Assembly: GCA_002179805.1 (NCBI GenBank)
Contig: NAVB01002183.1
Location: 1-12,510 of the forward strand
DNA: 12,510 nt
Reading direction: 5' to 3'
Source of the DNA: Acanthamoeba lenticulata
Lineage: Eukaryota > Discosea > Longamoebia > Acanthamoebidae
Part shown: piece by piece, positions 1-9,200 of the stretch
Position numbering within the stretch: the stretch's first letter is position 1
Layout of the letters: each line of letters starts with the position of its first letter
The notes under the pieces: model-generated
What the model saw: the letters and a program-made list of their open reading frames with translations, nothing else
Databases searched by the model: none
Told to the model about the DNA's origin: nothing
Position numbers and translations under genes: made by a program

Positions 1-2579
1 CGAGGCTCGGGGCCTCGAGCTCCCACTCGACCCGGAAACCGGGCGCGCCCGAGGCGTCCATCTTGACCACGACGTGCTCGAGCATTTGGGCGTCGAGCGT
101 GTTGGTGCAGTTGAACTGGAACACCACGTGCCCGGCAAAGATGTGCTTGACGCAGTTGACCACGTATTCGGTCTCCGACTCGGTCAGCTGCTGCGGCGCC
201 GACGACTTGAACACCGGGCCCAGCGCGGCCAGCTCTGGAATGGCAGGTAGTGTGGCCTTGCTCGCCGCCGACAGCTCGGCCGCGGCGTCAGTCCGGAAGG
301 CGGCCGCCACGCCGGACGTGCCTGACGCGTGAAGCTTGCTTCGGTCGGGACCCTCGGGCACGAGCGGCGTAATGGGCACCGTGGCGATGTCAAACGGCTG
401 CGCTGACGGGTTGGCGGCGTACTCCTTGAGGCAGCGCTCCAGATTCTGAAGAGGGACCGGCAGGGCATCGACGATGAGGCGCTGGGCCAGGTCCTGGTCC
501 CGCTGCAGGAGACCCAGGTAGATGGTGGCCCGATCGCGCACCTCGTCGTCGCTGTCGTGGATGCAGCGCGAGAGGAGGGTCGTGATCGACGGGCGCAGGT
601 TGGGAAGGGCCAGCGCGAACTTGGCCAGCGCCGACAGAGCGGCGGCACGCACGTTGGCGCTCTCGAGGGTGAGGCGGTTGTAGATGTAGCGAATGTACTT
701 GGAGGGCGACGCTGTGGTCGGGCCCTCCTGCCCGAGCAGGTTGAGTACGCGCGTCGAGAGCTGCGTGAAGTCGCAGTCCTCGATAAACTCGCACAAGTGG
801 GCGAGACCAGGCTCCTTGGCCTCGGGGATGGAGGCGATGATGGTGAACATGGCGTCGACGATGGCCTTCTTGTACTGGTAGCCGCCCTCGTCGCGGAGCA
901 TGTTGGCGAGAGAGGTCATGAGGGTGCGGTGCTTTTGCTTGTACTTGAGGCACAAGGTCTTGATGGCATCAACCACCACAATCTTGAACTCGTCGGAGAT
1001 GTCGTTAATGAAGTTGGTGATCTGCTTCATGAGGCGATCGACGGTGGTCTCGGCGCCGGTCTTGAGCAGCGCAGTGATGGCCAGCGTGGCGATGGAACGG
1101 TTCACGTCCCCAATCAGGTTTTCCATGTCCGGATTGCACACAGTCACCGCCATCGGGTTGCTCGAGGCCACCTTGTTGAGCGTGCGTACGGCGGCAAACC
1201 TGAGGCTCGCCTTGGGCGAGCTGAGGAACATCTGGAGGACAGCCACGGCCGGGGTCAGCTCCTTGGACGAGACGTTTCGCAGGCCGCAGATGCCCCTGGC
1301 CGCCTCGTAGATCACCACCTCGCTCTTGTGTCGCAAGCAGCTCTCCAGGTAGTCGTACAAGCGACCACGCTCCCTGATCACAACCCCCGTCCGGTCAGTT
1401 GGAGATACATAAGTTGCAAAGCAAAGAATAAGAGAGAAAGAGAGAAGAGAGAAGAGAGAAAGGAGACGCACGAGTCATCGGTCTCATCGTCAAGCACTTG
1501 ACACGTGTATCGGATAAGGAGGCAGTGCGCGTAGTGCGAACGCACGGGGCTGCGGGTCATCTCCGACACCAGCTTCGAGACAGCAAGACGATCGTTGCGC
1601 TTAATCTGATGAAGCAGACCCAGAGCGTGATACTGCACCATGTTCGACTTGCTCTTAACAGCGTTTTGCACCTCACTGAACCAGCGCCTCACCTGCACAG
1701 GAACAGCGGAAAAGGGATGAGAACGCGGTCCAGTGGCAACAGAGCTGACTGGGCCTCCTATGGAGAGAAAGGAGAAGTTCGTACGATGTCTACGCCACCA
1801 GGAGAACCCCGCATAAGGTGCATGCCAGAGACGAGAGCGGCACTCGCCACATAGGGCTCACGGTCTACGATGGCCTGCTTGAGGTAGCGCTCGGCCTGAA
1901 CCAGCATGCCCACCTGAAGGATGCCAAAGCCCATGTGGCGCTGAGTCCAGAACGGCGCTACACGCAGCGGAAGAGGGACGCACGTCATTGATCTTGCAGA
2001 GCACTCGGATGGCATTGGCGCGGTAGAGGTCGGTCTTGCTGTTCATGTCCTTGGTGAGGCAGCTGATGACAATAATGACATCTTCAGCCAGAGGCAGCAG
2101 CTCCTTGAGCACAAGGTAGACCATGCGACGCAAGTTCACCTGTTGGCCAAGAGCGCTCAGTGATTAGGCAAGTCCCAAAGTTGAAGAAAACCTAAAGGGA
2201 GTCGAATGAAGTGGAGGTAACGTACATCAGTAGATTGAAAAAGCATGGTGGTGGCGAAGAAAAGATCAGTGGCCTCGTTTTTAGTGAATGTTTGACCCTG
2301 CCCGAGAAGGTAGAGGATCTTGGTAATGAGATGGCAACATTTGCGCGGGTTGATGGGGCTTTCGTTAAAGATCCTCTTCTCCTGCAGCACCGAACCCTTG
2401 TCCACCCCCATGAAGGGATCGTAGCCTGCGTGACAGCGAAGAGGATAATTGTGATTAGAACGTGTCACCACAAGTGACAAAAACAGCACACAATAATCTT
2501 CGAGCATTCTCATGTCGTAACAGTTGGGGGATGGGAATAGTAGACCTTCATCATCATTTTTCTTCTCCATCGGATTCAT
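1..2579 (-). CDS. COPG: Coatomer subunit gamma (COPI coat), 5' six exons, 3' end beyond window
   Basis: Gamma-COP is a subunit of the COPI coat, which is recruited by Arf1-GTP and drives Golgi-to-ER and intra-Golgi vesicle traffic. Exons (minus strand): 2579-2546, 2425-2226, 2139-1984, 1913-1785, 1692-1472, 1373-1. All phases agree and give 704 residues before the left edge. Family sequence runs throughout: [19 protein letters not shown] near residues 20-40, then [44 protein letters not shown] [61 protein letters not shown] and [15 protein letters not shown]. These form the adaptin-like HEAT trunk to about residue 540, then a Pro/Ala-rich linker. The appendage beta-sandwich begins near residue 643 ([17 protein letters not shown]). 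Compared with about 870 residues in animals, roughly 170 C-terminal residues, including the appendage platform, lie outside. The ATG at 2579 is the first in frame; another lies 9 nt on. Confidence 0.96.
1427..1467 (-). repeat. CT-rich microsatellite-like tract in gamma-COP intron 5
   Basis: On the minus strand, intron 5 (1471-1374) is mostly CTCTT and TCTCT units for about 40 nt near its donor. The tract is degenerate, not a clean dinucleotide repeat, and lies wholly in non-coding sequence. Confidence 0.65.
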
Positions 2580-2744
2580 GGTGGCTTGTATCTCACTGGC
2601 GCACTGTCAAGTAATCAAGCAGCGCCGTTTCCAAGCGATCTGCTGGAGAAGAGCAAGGATAGGCACTTGATCGTCTCTACCTCCAGAAATTCTGCCTTCG
2701 TGGCGTTGTCTTCGTGCCCCTCCACGCTGCCGCCAACCACGTCG

Positions 2745-2758
2745 TGCTGACGTCAGCA
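2745..2758. promoter_or_regulatory. Perfect 14-bp palindrome TGCTGACGTCAGCA (bZIP/CRE-type site)
   Basis: The sequence TGCTGACGTCAGCA is its own reverse complement. Its core TGACGTCA is the cAMP-response element bound by CREB/ATF-type bZIP dimers. The full 14 bp equal the CRE-type Maf recognition element (C-MARE) described in animals. It sits 103 bp before the RPL14 start and 165 bp before the gamma-COP start, a typical promoter-proximal place for either gene. Which bZIP protein binds it in this organism is unknown. Confidence 0.55.
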
Positions 2759-2796
2759 ACCAAAAACTGCGGCTGGTTAAATCCTGCTGCCTTACA

Positions 2797-2828
2797 CTCT
2801 TTTCTCCCTTTCTCCTTTCTCTCCCCTC
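2797..2828 (+). promoter_or_regulatory. 32-nt pure pyrimidine tract upstream of RPL14 (TOP/initiator-like)
   Basis: An uninterrupted run of C and T ends 33 nt before the RPL14 ATG. Ribosomal protein genes of many eukaryotes start transcription inside such tracts, giving 5'-TOP mRNAs under growth control. The transcription start is not visible from sequence, so the TOP role is inferred from the gene class and position. Confidence 0.5.
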
Positions 2829-2861
2829 GCCGCAAGCCGCATCGGCATCCCTCTCTACACA

Positions 2862-3492
2862 ATGGTACGGGCTCGCAGGCGCTTGGGGATTTACGAGATG
2901 TCTAGAGGGTTGTGGGCAAGGCTAAGATATGGACCTCCTTTCTGACACACCTCCTTTTCCTTACAGGTGTTCCAGCGTTTCGTTGAGATCGGCCGTGTTG
3001 CCGTCATTAACTACGGCCCTGATGCCGGCAAGCTCTGCGTCATCATCGACGTTCTCGACCAGAACAGGGTATGTTATGCCCGTGGAGCTGGCGTCAACAA
3101 TCACCTTCAGGAGTGCTAATAATCACATTAATGGCGCAATACAGGCTTTCATCGATGGTCCTTCCAGCCTGAACGGCGTTCAGAGGCAGTCCATCCCCTT
3201 CAAGAGGCTCGCCCTCACTGACCTCAAGGTCAAGATCGCCAAGTCGCCCCGCCTTAAGACCCTCGTCAAGGCCTACACTGAGGCCGACATCCAGGGCAAG
3301 TGGGAGGCCACCTCCTGGGCCAAGAAGATCGCCCTCAGGAAGAAGAGGGCCGCCCTCAACGATTTCGACCGCTTCAAGGTCATGCTGGCCAAGAAGGAGA
3401 AGTCCCGCGTGGTCAGGCAGGAGCTCAGGAAGCTTACCCGCGAGTACAACAAGAAGGAGCACGATGCTAGGGTTTCGGCCAAGGCGCAGTAA
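2862..3492 (+). CDS. RPL14: Large-subunit ribosomal protein L14 (eL14)
   Basis: eL14 is a cytosolic 60S ribosomal protein. Coding exons: 2862-2864 (only the ATG), 2967-3068 and 3145-3492. The spliced product is 150 residues. It starts [20 protein letters not shown], a KOW-type beta-barrel matching the eL14 N-terminus (family pattern VGRV...GP.AGKL..I.D..DQNR, seen here as [16 protein letters not shown]). It continues with [37 protein letters not shown] and [12 protein letters not shown], all diagnostic of eL14. The C-terminus is a basic helix ending SAKAQ and lacks the long Ala/Lys-rich tail of the vertebrate protein. Introns are 2865-2966 (donor GTACGG, acceptor TTACAG) and 3069-3144 (donor GTATGT, acceptor TACAG). 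It is transcribed divergently from gamma-COP and is probably constitutively high. Confidence 0.96.
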
Positions 3493-3505
3493 ATGCTCTT
3501 CCGGC

Positions 3506-3511
3506 AATAAA
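3506..3511 (+). terminator. AATAAA poly(A) signal of RPL14
   Basis: A canonical AATAAA begins 14 nt after the RPL14 TAA stop, so the 3' UTR is very short. It is the first such hexamer downstream of the stop. Confidence 0.7.
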
Positions 3512-3637
3512 ATTACTGCAAATCATTGTTACGCACTTTCTTTCAAAACGTTGCCCATGGGGGCGTGCATTCATGTACCACCCACGCGAAGGGTGAGAGA
3601 AAATACTTTCCGGTCCTGTTTTCTGCGCCACTACAAG
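3512..3637 (+). promoter_or_regulatory. Short tandem intergenic gap, presumed promoter of the next gene
   Basis: Only about 126 bp separate the RPL14 poly(A) signal from the next start codon, so the promoter and 5' UTR of the coiled-coil gene must lie here. T-rich CTTTCTTTC and TCCTGTTTTCTG stretches are present. No TATA box and no recognised factor site is clear. Confidence 0.4.
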
Positions 3638-6015
3638 ATGGAGACTGGAGGGGGGCCAGCTGTTCCTCGTTGGCAGCGCGATGAAAATCGCAAGCGGCTG
3701 CGTGAGCGAGTTAGTGAGTACGTGCCGGCCATCCTGTCTTGCTGCAAACCTATCTACAATCTGTAATCATCAAAATTTAACGGTCACTACACAATTATGA
3801 CCCCTCCCCACCCAAGGCGCCGTGTGGCAACACAGTGCCCCTTCAGGATGATGCTCGGCAACCTCCTCGGTCAGGATAACGAAGGAGACAGCGAGAGCGA
3901 CAACGAAGGTGTGCCCGCCACACACAACAAGGCCTATGCGTCGCCCGCGCGTCTCGTTCCTGACCCTGATGCCGCCATGCATGGGCGCGCGTCCCCGGCC
4001 AAGCGGCGGCGGAGTGCCGGGCCCGTGTCTCCGGGGCGCGGCAGCCACAAGGCCGAGGAAGAGGAGGAAGAGGGGAAGGCTAACGACGCACAGGCCGAGC
4101 TGGTGGCCCCGCAGGACATGGCCAGCAACGACGTGCTAAAGGAGAAGGAAGAGGGGGAGGAGGAAGAGGAAGAGGAGGAACATGGGGAACGCGACCGGGA
4201 CGCGTCTCTGTTCTCTGCATATGAAGACGCCGTCGAGGACGGCGAAGCCGAGGCCAGCCGCAGCATGCTATCATCGTCGTCACTCTCGGCAACATCAACG
4301 ACGACTACGACGACATCGACATCGAGGACGAGCACAGGCCGTCGGGGATTGCGTGAGGCTGCGCAGGACAGCGACAGCGATGCCGCCGAGTTCCAACACG
4401 AGGACACGGCTGCCGAAGAAGAAGAAGAAGAACAAGAGGAGGACGAGGTGGAGGTGGAGGTGACGGGCGGGATCCGGGCGTCTCCGGACAAGGCCCCACC
4501 ACCACCATTACCACCAGCGCCATCAGCACCAGCAGCAGGAGGAGGACGACGACGAGGAGGAGGAGGGCGCCTGGGGCGGGGCTTGCTCAAGGCCGCGGGG
4601 AGCAGGTGGCGCGTGGAGGAAGAGGAAGGGGAAGAGGAGGAGGAAGAGGAAGAGGACGAAAAGGATACGCGCGGGAAGAGGACGTCCCAGAAGAAGCGCC
4701 CGCGGTCATCAAGTGGAGAAGCAGAAGACGAAGTAGTAGTAGTAGAGGAAGAAGAAGAACACGCAAACGGGAGGGAAGAGGAGAGTGAAGGGGCGAGCAG
4801 GAACAACCAAGCGAAGAAGAAGAAGCAAAAGAAGCAAGAGAAGGAGAAGGAGGAGGCGACGAGGGAGAAAAAGCCCTCGGGGCGTCGGCGCGCCGATGGA
4901 GCCGATGAAGCGCGGCAGGAGGAGCGGGGAAAGGAGCTGGAGGAGGAGGAGGAGGAGGAGGACGAAGGGGAGAAGGAGGAGGAGGAGGAGGAGGGCGAGG
5001 CGGTGGAGTGGATCAGCTGGTCTTGTTTTGGCTCCGCCTCGACCAAGGTCGCGCCTCGTCCCCCCCCTCCCCTCCCCTCTCATCTCCTTCCCTCCTGCCT
5101 AGCGCGAGTGGCTCACAAATGGGGGGAACTACAACAATTCACTACTACAACAACAACAAGGACAGGAGTGGGAGGTGGTCGGGCGGGCCATCATGGCCGC
5201 TCTGGACGAGCGCGTGGCGGAGGCCGACGAGTGGCAGAACGAACGCAAGCGCTTCCGCGACGCCGTCAACGACGCCCTCCTCGCCCTCGTGCGTGTCTCC
5301 CTCCTCGTCCTCCTCTGCTTTTGTCCTGTACCTGACTCGCTCACGTACGCACACACGCAACACACACACGCGCGGGCATAGGCGGACAAGGCGGCGGTCT
5401 ACCGGGGCCTCCGACGGGCCGAGACCATCAGTCGCCGGAAGATCAACGAGAAGCGCGCGGCGCTGCTCGAGATCCAGCGCGACCGCGCCCTTGTACGCCC
5501 GCCTGTCCCCCTTTGAAGCCTTGTCCAGCTAGGCTCGGTTCGTGTTCCTCTTGCTAAACAACAACGGTAACAACGAACCACGCAATGTGCAGCTGAACGA
5601 GAAGATACGCAAGCTCGAGGAACAGAACGCGCGCACGCGGGCGGAGATGAAGGACCTGAGCTCCCTCGACCGTTACCTGGCCAAGCTGAGCGGCCTGCGG
5701 CGCGCGGTGGCCGAGCACGTCCCGCCCGAGGTGTTGCAAGTCGACGGCGAGCAGACGGCCGACGCGGCGAGTCTCGCCGCATTGGCGGTCGGCGTGGCGG
5801 GTCTGGCCGACAGTCTCCGCGTCGTGCGCGACGTCAACGCCGATCTGGCGGCCGGGCTCGCCATGCTCGACCATTTGAGCGCCAACGCCTCCCCGACAGG
5901 CCTGCGCGATGGCGAGCCCACCAAGTCGTCCTCAACGGCCAAGCGAAGCAACCGAACGGGGCAACAACGGACGACCAGCAACACCAAGAAGAAGAACGCG
6001 CCGCCCTCGCCCTAG
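3638..6015 (+). CDS. Acidic coiled-coil protein, candidate CENP-U/Ame1-like inner kinetochore subunit
   Basis: Exons: 3638-3717, 3847-5047, 5103-5288, 5382-5492, 5593-6015. Donors are GTACGT, GTCGCG, GTGCGT and GTACGC; all phases agree and give 666 residues. Residues 1-27 (ending RKRLRERVSE) come from a small first exon. About 90-410 is disordered and Glu-rich with basic patches (AKRRR near 78-82, KKKKQKK). About 450-575 is a heptad-rich coiled coil, including INEKRAALLEIQRDRALL and LNEKIRKLEEQ. Then come SSLDRYLAKLSGLRR (549-563) and a terminal helix from SLAALAV (586) through VRDVNADL (604-611), before a basic tail. The coiled coil, SSL..L..L segment, SL.AL block and R..N..L helix follow in the order I recall from human CENP-U. 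CENP-U/Ame1 binds CENP-Q/Okp1 in the constitutive centromere network. Coiled coils match easily by chance, so the family call is moderate; the gene itself is firm. Confidence 0.62.
4051..5008 (+). repeat. Glu/Lys-rich low-complexity coding region with GAG/GGA trinucleotide runs
   Basis: Within exon 2 of the coiled-coil gene, long purine runs made of GAG, GAA, GGA and AAG alternate with short Ser/Thr, Pro and Arg/Gly-rich blocks. The encoded protein has many runs of five to eight Glu and a Lys/Gln-rich patch. Such tracts are prone to length change by slippage. The opposite strand reads as Ser/Leu-rich ORFs that are artefacts. Confidence 0.85.
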
Positions 6016-6155
6016 AGGGGCCAGTGATTGTTGCCCGATGATCATGACTGGGGAACCATCATCATCGCCATCACCCACGCTGATCATTGCCACGCCAGGA
6101 CAGGGGATGTGGGGGGCACAAAAGGGTTGTACAAAAGTGGCGGCAAAAAGAAGAG

Positions 6156-6169
6156 AATAATAAATTATT
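6156..6169. terminator. AT-rich element AATAATAAATTATT, possible two-way poly(A) module
   Basis: The element lies in the 208-bp gap between two convergent genes. On the plus strand it holds AATAAA (6159-6164), about 145 nt after the coiled-coil gene stop. On the minus strand it reads AATAATTTATTATT, giving the variant hexamer AATAAT about 55 nt after the gelsolin-like gene stop. The outer arms AATAAT and ATTATT are inverted repeats. Use by both genes is inferred from position. Confidence 0.5.
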
Positions 6170-6223
6170 GTTTCACCCCCCCTCCCCTCTTCCTCGCATC
6201 CACCATCATCCCCCACGCTCTCT

Positions 6224-9200
6224 CTAGATCATGCCCTCCTCCTCCTCTTCGGGGGAGAGCATGGCGCCCTGCTGGTGATGGTGGTGGTGGGGTTCCGCCT
6301 CGGCCACTTCCTCCACCACCTCCTCCTCGTCACTGTCGGCATTGGGGTCGTAGATCCCGCCCTCCTCCTCGTCGTCGTCGCCCGTTGTCTTGACAGCCAC
6401 CGCGACCTCGACGACCTCCACCTCCTCGCCCTCGTGGTCGGAGGGCTCGTAGATGCCGCTCTCCTCCTCTTCCTCTTCGTTGGCGCTGGCGGACGGAGCC
6501 ACGGCCACGGCGACTTCCTCCTCCTCGACCTCCTCCTCCTCCTCCTGCTGGTGAGGCTGCTGCTGCTGGTGGTCCTCGTCATCGGCCGTGGGATCGTAGA
6601 TCTCGCCCTCCTCCTCCTCGTTGTTGTTGTTGTTCGGTGTCCACACAGCCGCCTCCACCTCTACCACCTCCTCCTCTTCCTCTTCCTCGCCCTCTGCCGC
6701 CGCCACAGCCTCCTCCTCCTCCGCCACGACCTCTTCCGTCGTCGTCGCCTCCACGACTTGGTCTTCCTCATGGGCCTTCTCCTCCTTGCTCTCCTCCTTG
6801 CTCTCCTCCTCCTCCTCCTGTTTCTCCGTCGTTGGCTCCTCCTCCTTCTCCTCCTCCTTCTGCTCCTCTACGTGCTTGCCCTCTTCCCGGTGGTGCTGAA
6901 TCTCCTCCGCCTCCTCGTCCGCCTCCTCGTCCTCGCTGTTGTTGTTCTCCTCTGCGGTTTCGAAGGACACTTGAGGGGGCTCCGTGCCTCTCCTCTCCTG
7001 CTCCTCCTCCTGCTCCTCCTCCTCGTCATGCTCCTGCTCCTGCTCCTGCTGGGGCTCATGCTGCTCCTCCTGCACCGTCTCCTGCACCTTCTCCTCTTCT
7101 TCCTCATGGTGATGAGGCTGCTGGTGGAAGGGCTCCTTCTCCTCCTCCTCCTCCTTTTCTTCTTCCTCCTCCTCCTCGTGCTTCTCCTCTTGCGGCAGGT
7201 CAAGCTCCTTCTCCTCCTCTTCCTCGTTATCATGACGAAGATGCTGCTCGGGCTCGGTCGACTGCTCCTCGGGCTCCTCCTCGACCTCCTCTTTCTCCTC
7301 TTCCTGGGGCTCTTCCTGCGGTTCATCATCCTTGTGGGCCTCGAGCTCGTGCGCATGGTTCTCCTCCTTGGGCTCCTCCTCCTCCCCTTCCTCCTCGTCC
7401 TTTGCCGCTTCCTTGGGCTCCTCCTCCTCCTCTTCCTTGACTTCTTCCTCATCCTCGTGATGGTGATGAGGAATCGCCTCCTGGGCCACCTCCTCATGAT
7501 GGACCTCCTCCTCCTCCTCCTCCTTCTCGGGCTTCTCCACCTCTGCCTCATCTTGGTGCTCGTGGGCGTTGTTGACCTTCTCTTCTTCTTCCTCCTCCTC
7601 CTCCTCCTCCTTCTGCTCCTGCTCCTCCGCCTGCTGCTTGGCCTCGGCATGGTCATCATCATCAGCGGCGGCGGTATCAGCAGCAGCATCACCATCGGTC
7701 GGCTCCTTCTCCTCCTCCTCCTCCTCCTGATGGTGGGTCGCGGCGTGGAGGGCCTCTTCGATCACTTCCTCGACGATCTCTTCGGCGACCTCCTCCACGG
7801 CCTCCTCCTCGACCTTCGCCTTCGCTTGCTCCTCTTCGTTGTGACCCTCGTCCTCCTGCTGGTTCTGCGGCTGCTGCTCATGGTCGTGGTGCTCGTGCTC
7901 GTGATCGTCCTTCTGCTCCTCGTGGGCCGCCTCCGCCTCGTCGGTGAGGGGCTTGGGCTCTTCGGCCTTCGCCTCTTCCTTCTCCTCCTCCTCATGGGGC
8001 GGCTGCTGGCTCACGGGCTCAGGCGCGTCCTTCGCATCTTCAGTCGTCTGCTCGACGCTGACGTCAGCGACCGCGGGTTCCGCAACGGGCTCCTCCTCCT
8101 CCTCCTCCTCCTTCTCCTCCTCTTCTCCTTTGTGTTCCTCCTCATGCGGTGCCTCCGGCTCGACGGCCTGCTCATCATCAGCCTTTTCGCCAGCAGGTGC
8201 CTGCTCCTCCTGCTCCTGCTTCTGCTCCTGCTCTTGCTCCTGCTCTTGCTCCTGCTCCGTGGGCTTCTCCGCCTGCTCGACCGGGTGCAGATCGGCCTCC
8301 TTCTCCTCGTCCTCCTTCTCTCGCTTGGGGGCCTCATCCACCGCCGCTGCTGCCGTCGCATCTTCTTCTACGGGATGCTGCAGCTGCAGCTGCTGCTGCT
8401 GCTCTTCCTCAACCTCCTCGACCTTCTCCTCTTCGCGCTGCTCGGGCGTGGAAGCCTCCGCCACGGCGTCAGCGTCAATGTGAGCCGCAACCACGACCTC
8501 GGGCGTCTCAGCCTCGACCGGCTGGGGCTTCTCGGCGGCGCTATCGTCGTGGTTGGCGGCGGCGGCAGGGGCCGCGGCGGGCTGGCGGTGGCCACCAAAG
8601 TCGGGGGCAAAGGCGAGGAAGGCGGCCGACTCGGCGCCCGATCTGACCGCCCGCACGCGGCATGTCTTGGGCCGGTTCTTGACCGCCGACACCAGCGTCT
8701 CCTGTGTGCGCGCATGTGTGTGCACAGCCCCAACATTTGTCACACGAGCATCAGCCTCCGGGCCAGTGATGATGATGGTGGTGGGGGGCAAAGGTTGTTG
8801 ATTGAGGGAAGGGCATCGCCAGATCTGGGGAAAGCGGGGGCGGGAGGACGTACGGCGGCCAGCTTGGGAGCGAGGAGCTTTAGGTTGGATGAGGCCTTGG
8901 CGCCCACCCAGACGTAGATGTGGTACTGCGTGTCGAGCGCCACCGCCATAGTCTCCTGTTTTGTTTTGGCAACAAACATACGCGTATATTAGCCGCCGAG
9001 ACGAAGCCATCAGGCCAGGAATAGTGAACGTTTGTTTCGGGGCGAGTGGGGACGGGTTAGGGTTGAGGACCTGCCACGGGGCGGAGAAGTCGAGCGCGGC
9101 ATCGATGCGTTTGGAGGTCGGATCGGCAATCTTGACGCTCCCATCCTCCGCCTCGTAGATCCTGCCATCACCATCATCGTCGTCGTCATGCTCAGCTCCT

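Larger units (their letters stand above)
2580..2861. promoter_or_regulatory. Divergent promoter between gamma-COP and RPL14
   Basis: The two start codons point away from each other across 282 bp, so this stretch must hold both promoters and both 5' UTRs. No convincing ORF or RNA gene was found in it. It contains the palindrome at 2745-2758 and the pyrimidine tract at 2797-2828. An AT-rich GGTTAAATCC at 2774-2783 lies just upstream of the tract and could act as a weak TATA-like element, but it does not match a TATA consensus well. Confidence 0.75.

Noticed and set aside
557..1501. 314-codon plus-strand ORF
   Set aside because: It lies opposite gamma-COP exons 5 and 6, whose sense translation matches the family throughout.
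3934..5046. 370-codon minus-strand Ser-rich ORF
   Set aside because: It is a composition shadow of the GAG/GGA-rich exon on the plus strand, with no recognisable motif.
8056..8069. CGCTGACGTCAGCG palindrome with a CRE core
   Set aside because: It lies deep inside the coding exon for the acidic tail, where Ala-Asp-Val-Ser codons produce it; no promoter context.
6275..8917. 880-codon plus-strand ORF rich in Leu and Val
   Set aside because: It is the antisense of the Glu-rich tail: GAG and GAA read as CTC and TTC on the other strand, so stops are rare by composition. The gelsolin-like exons on the minus strand explain the region and the plus ORF shows no domain.
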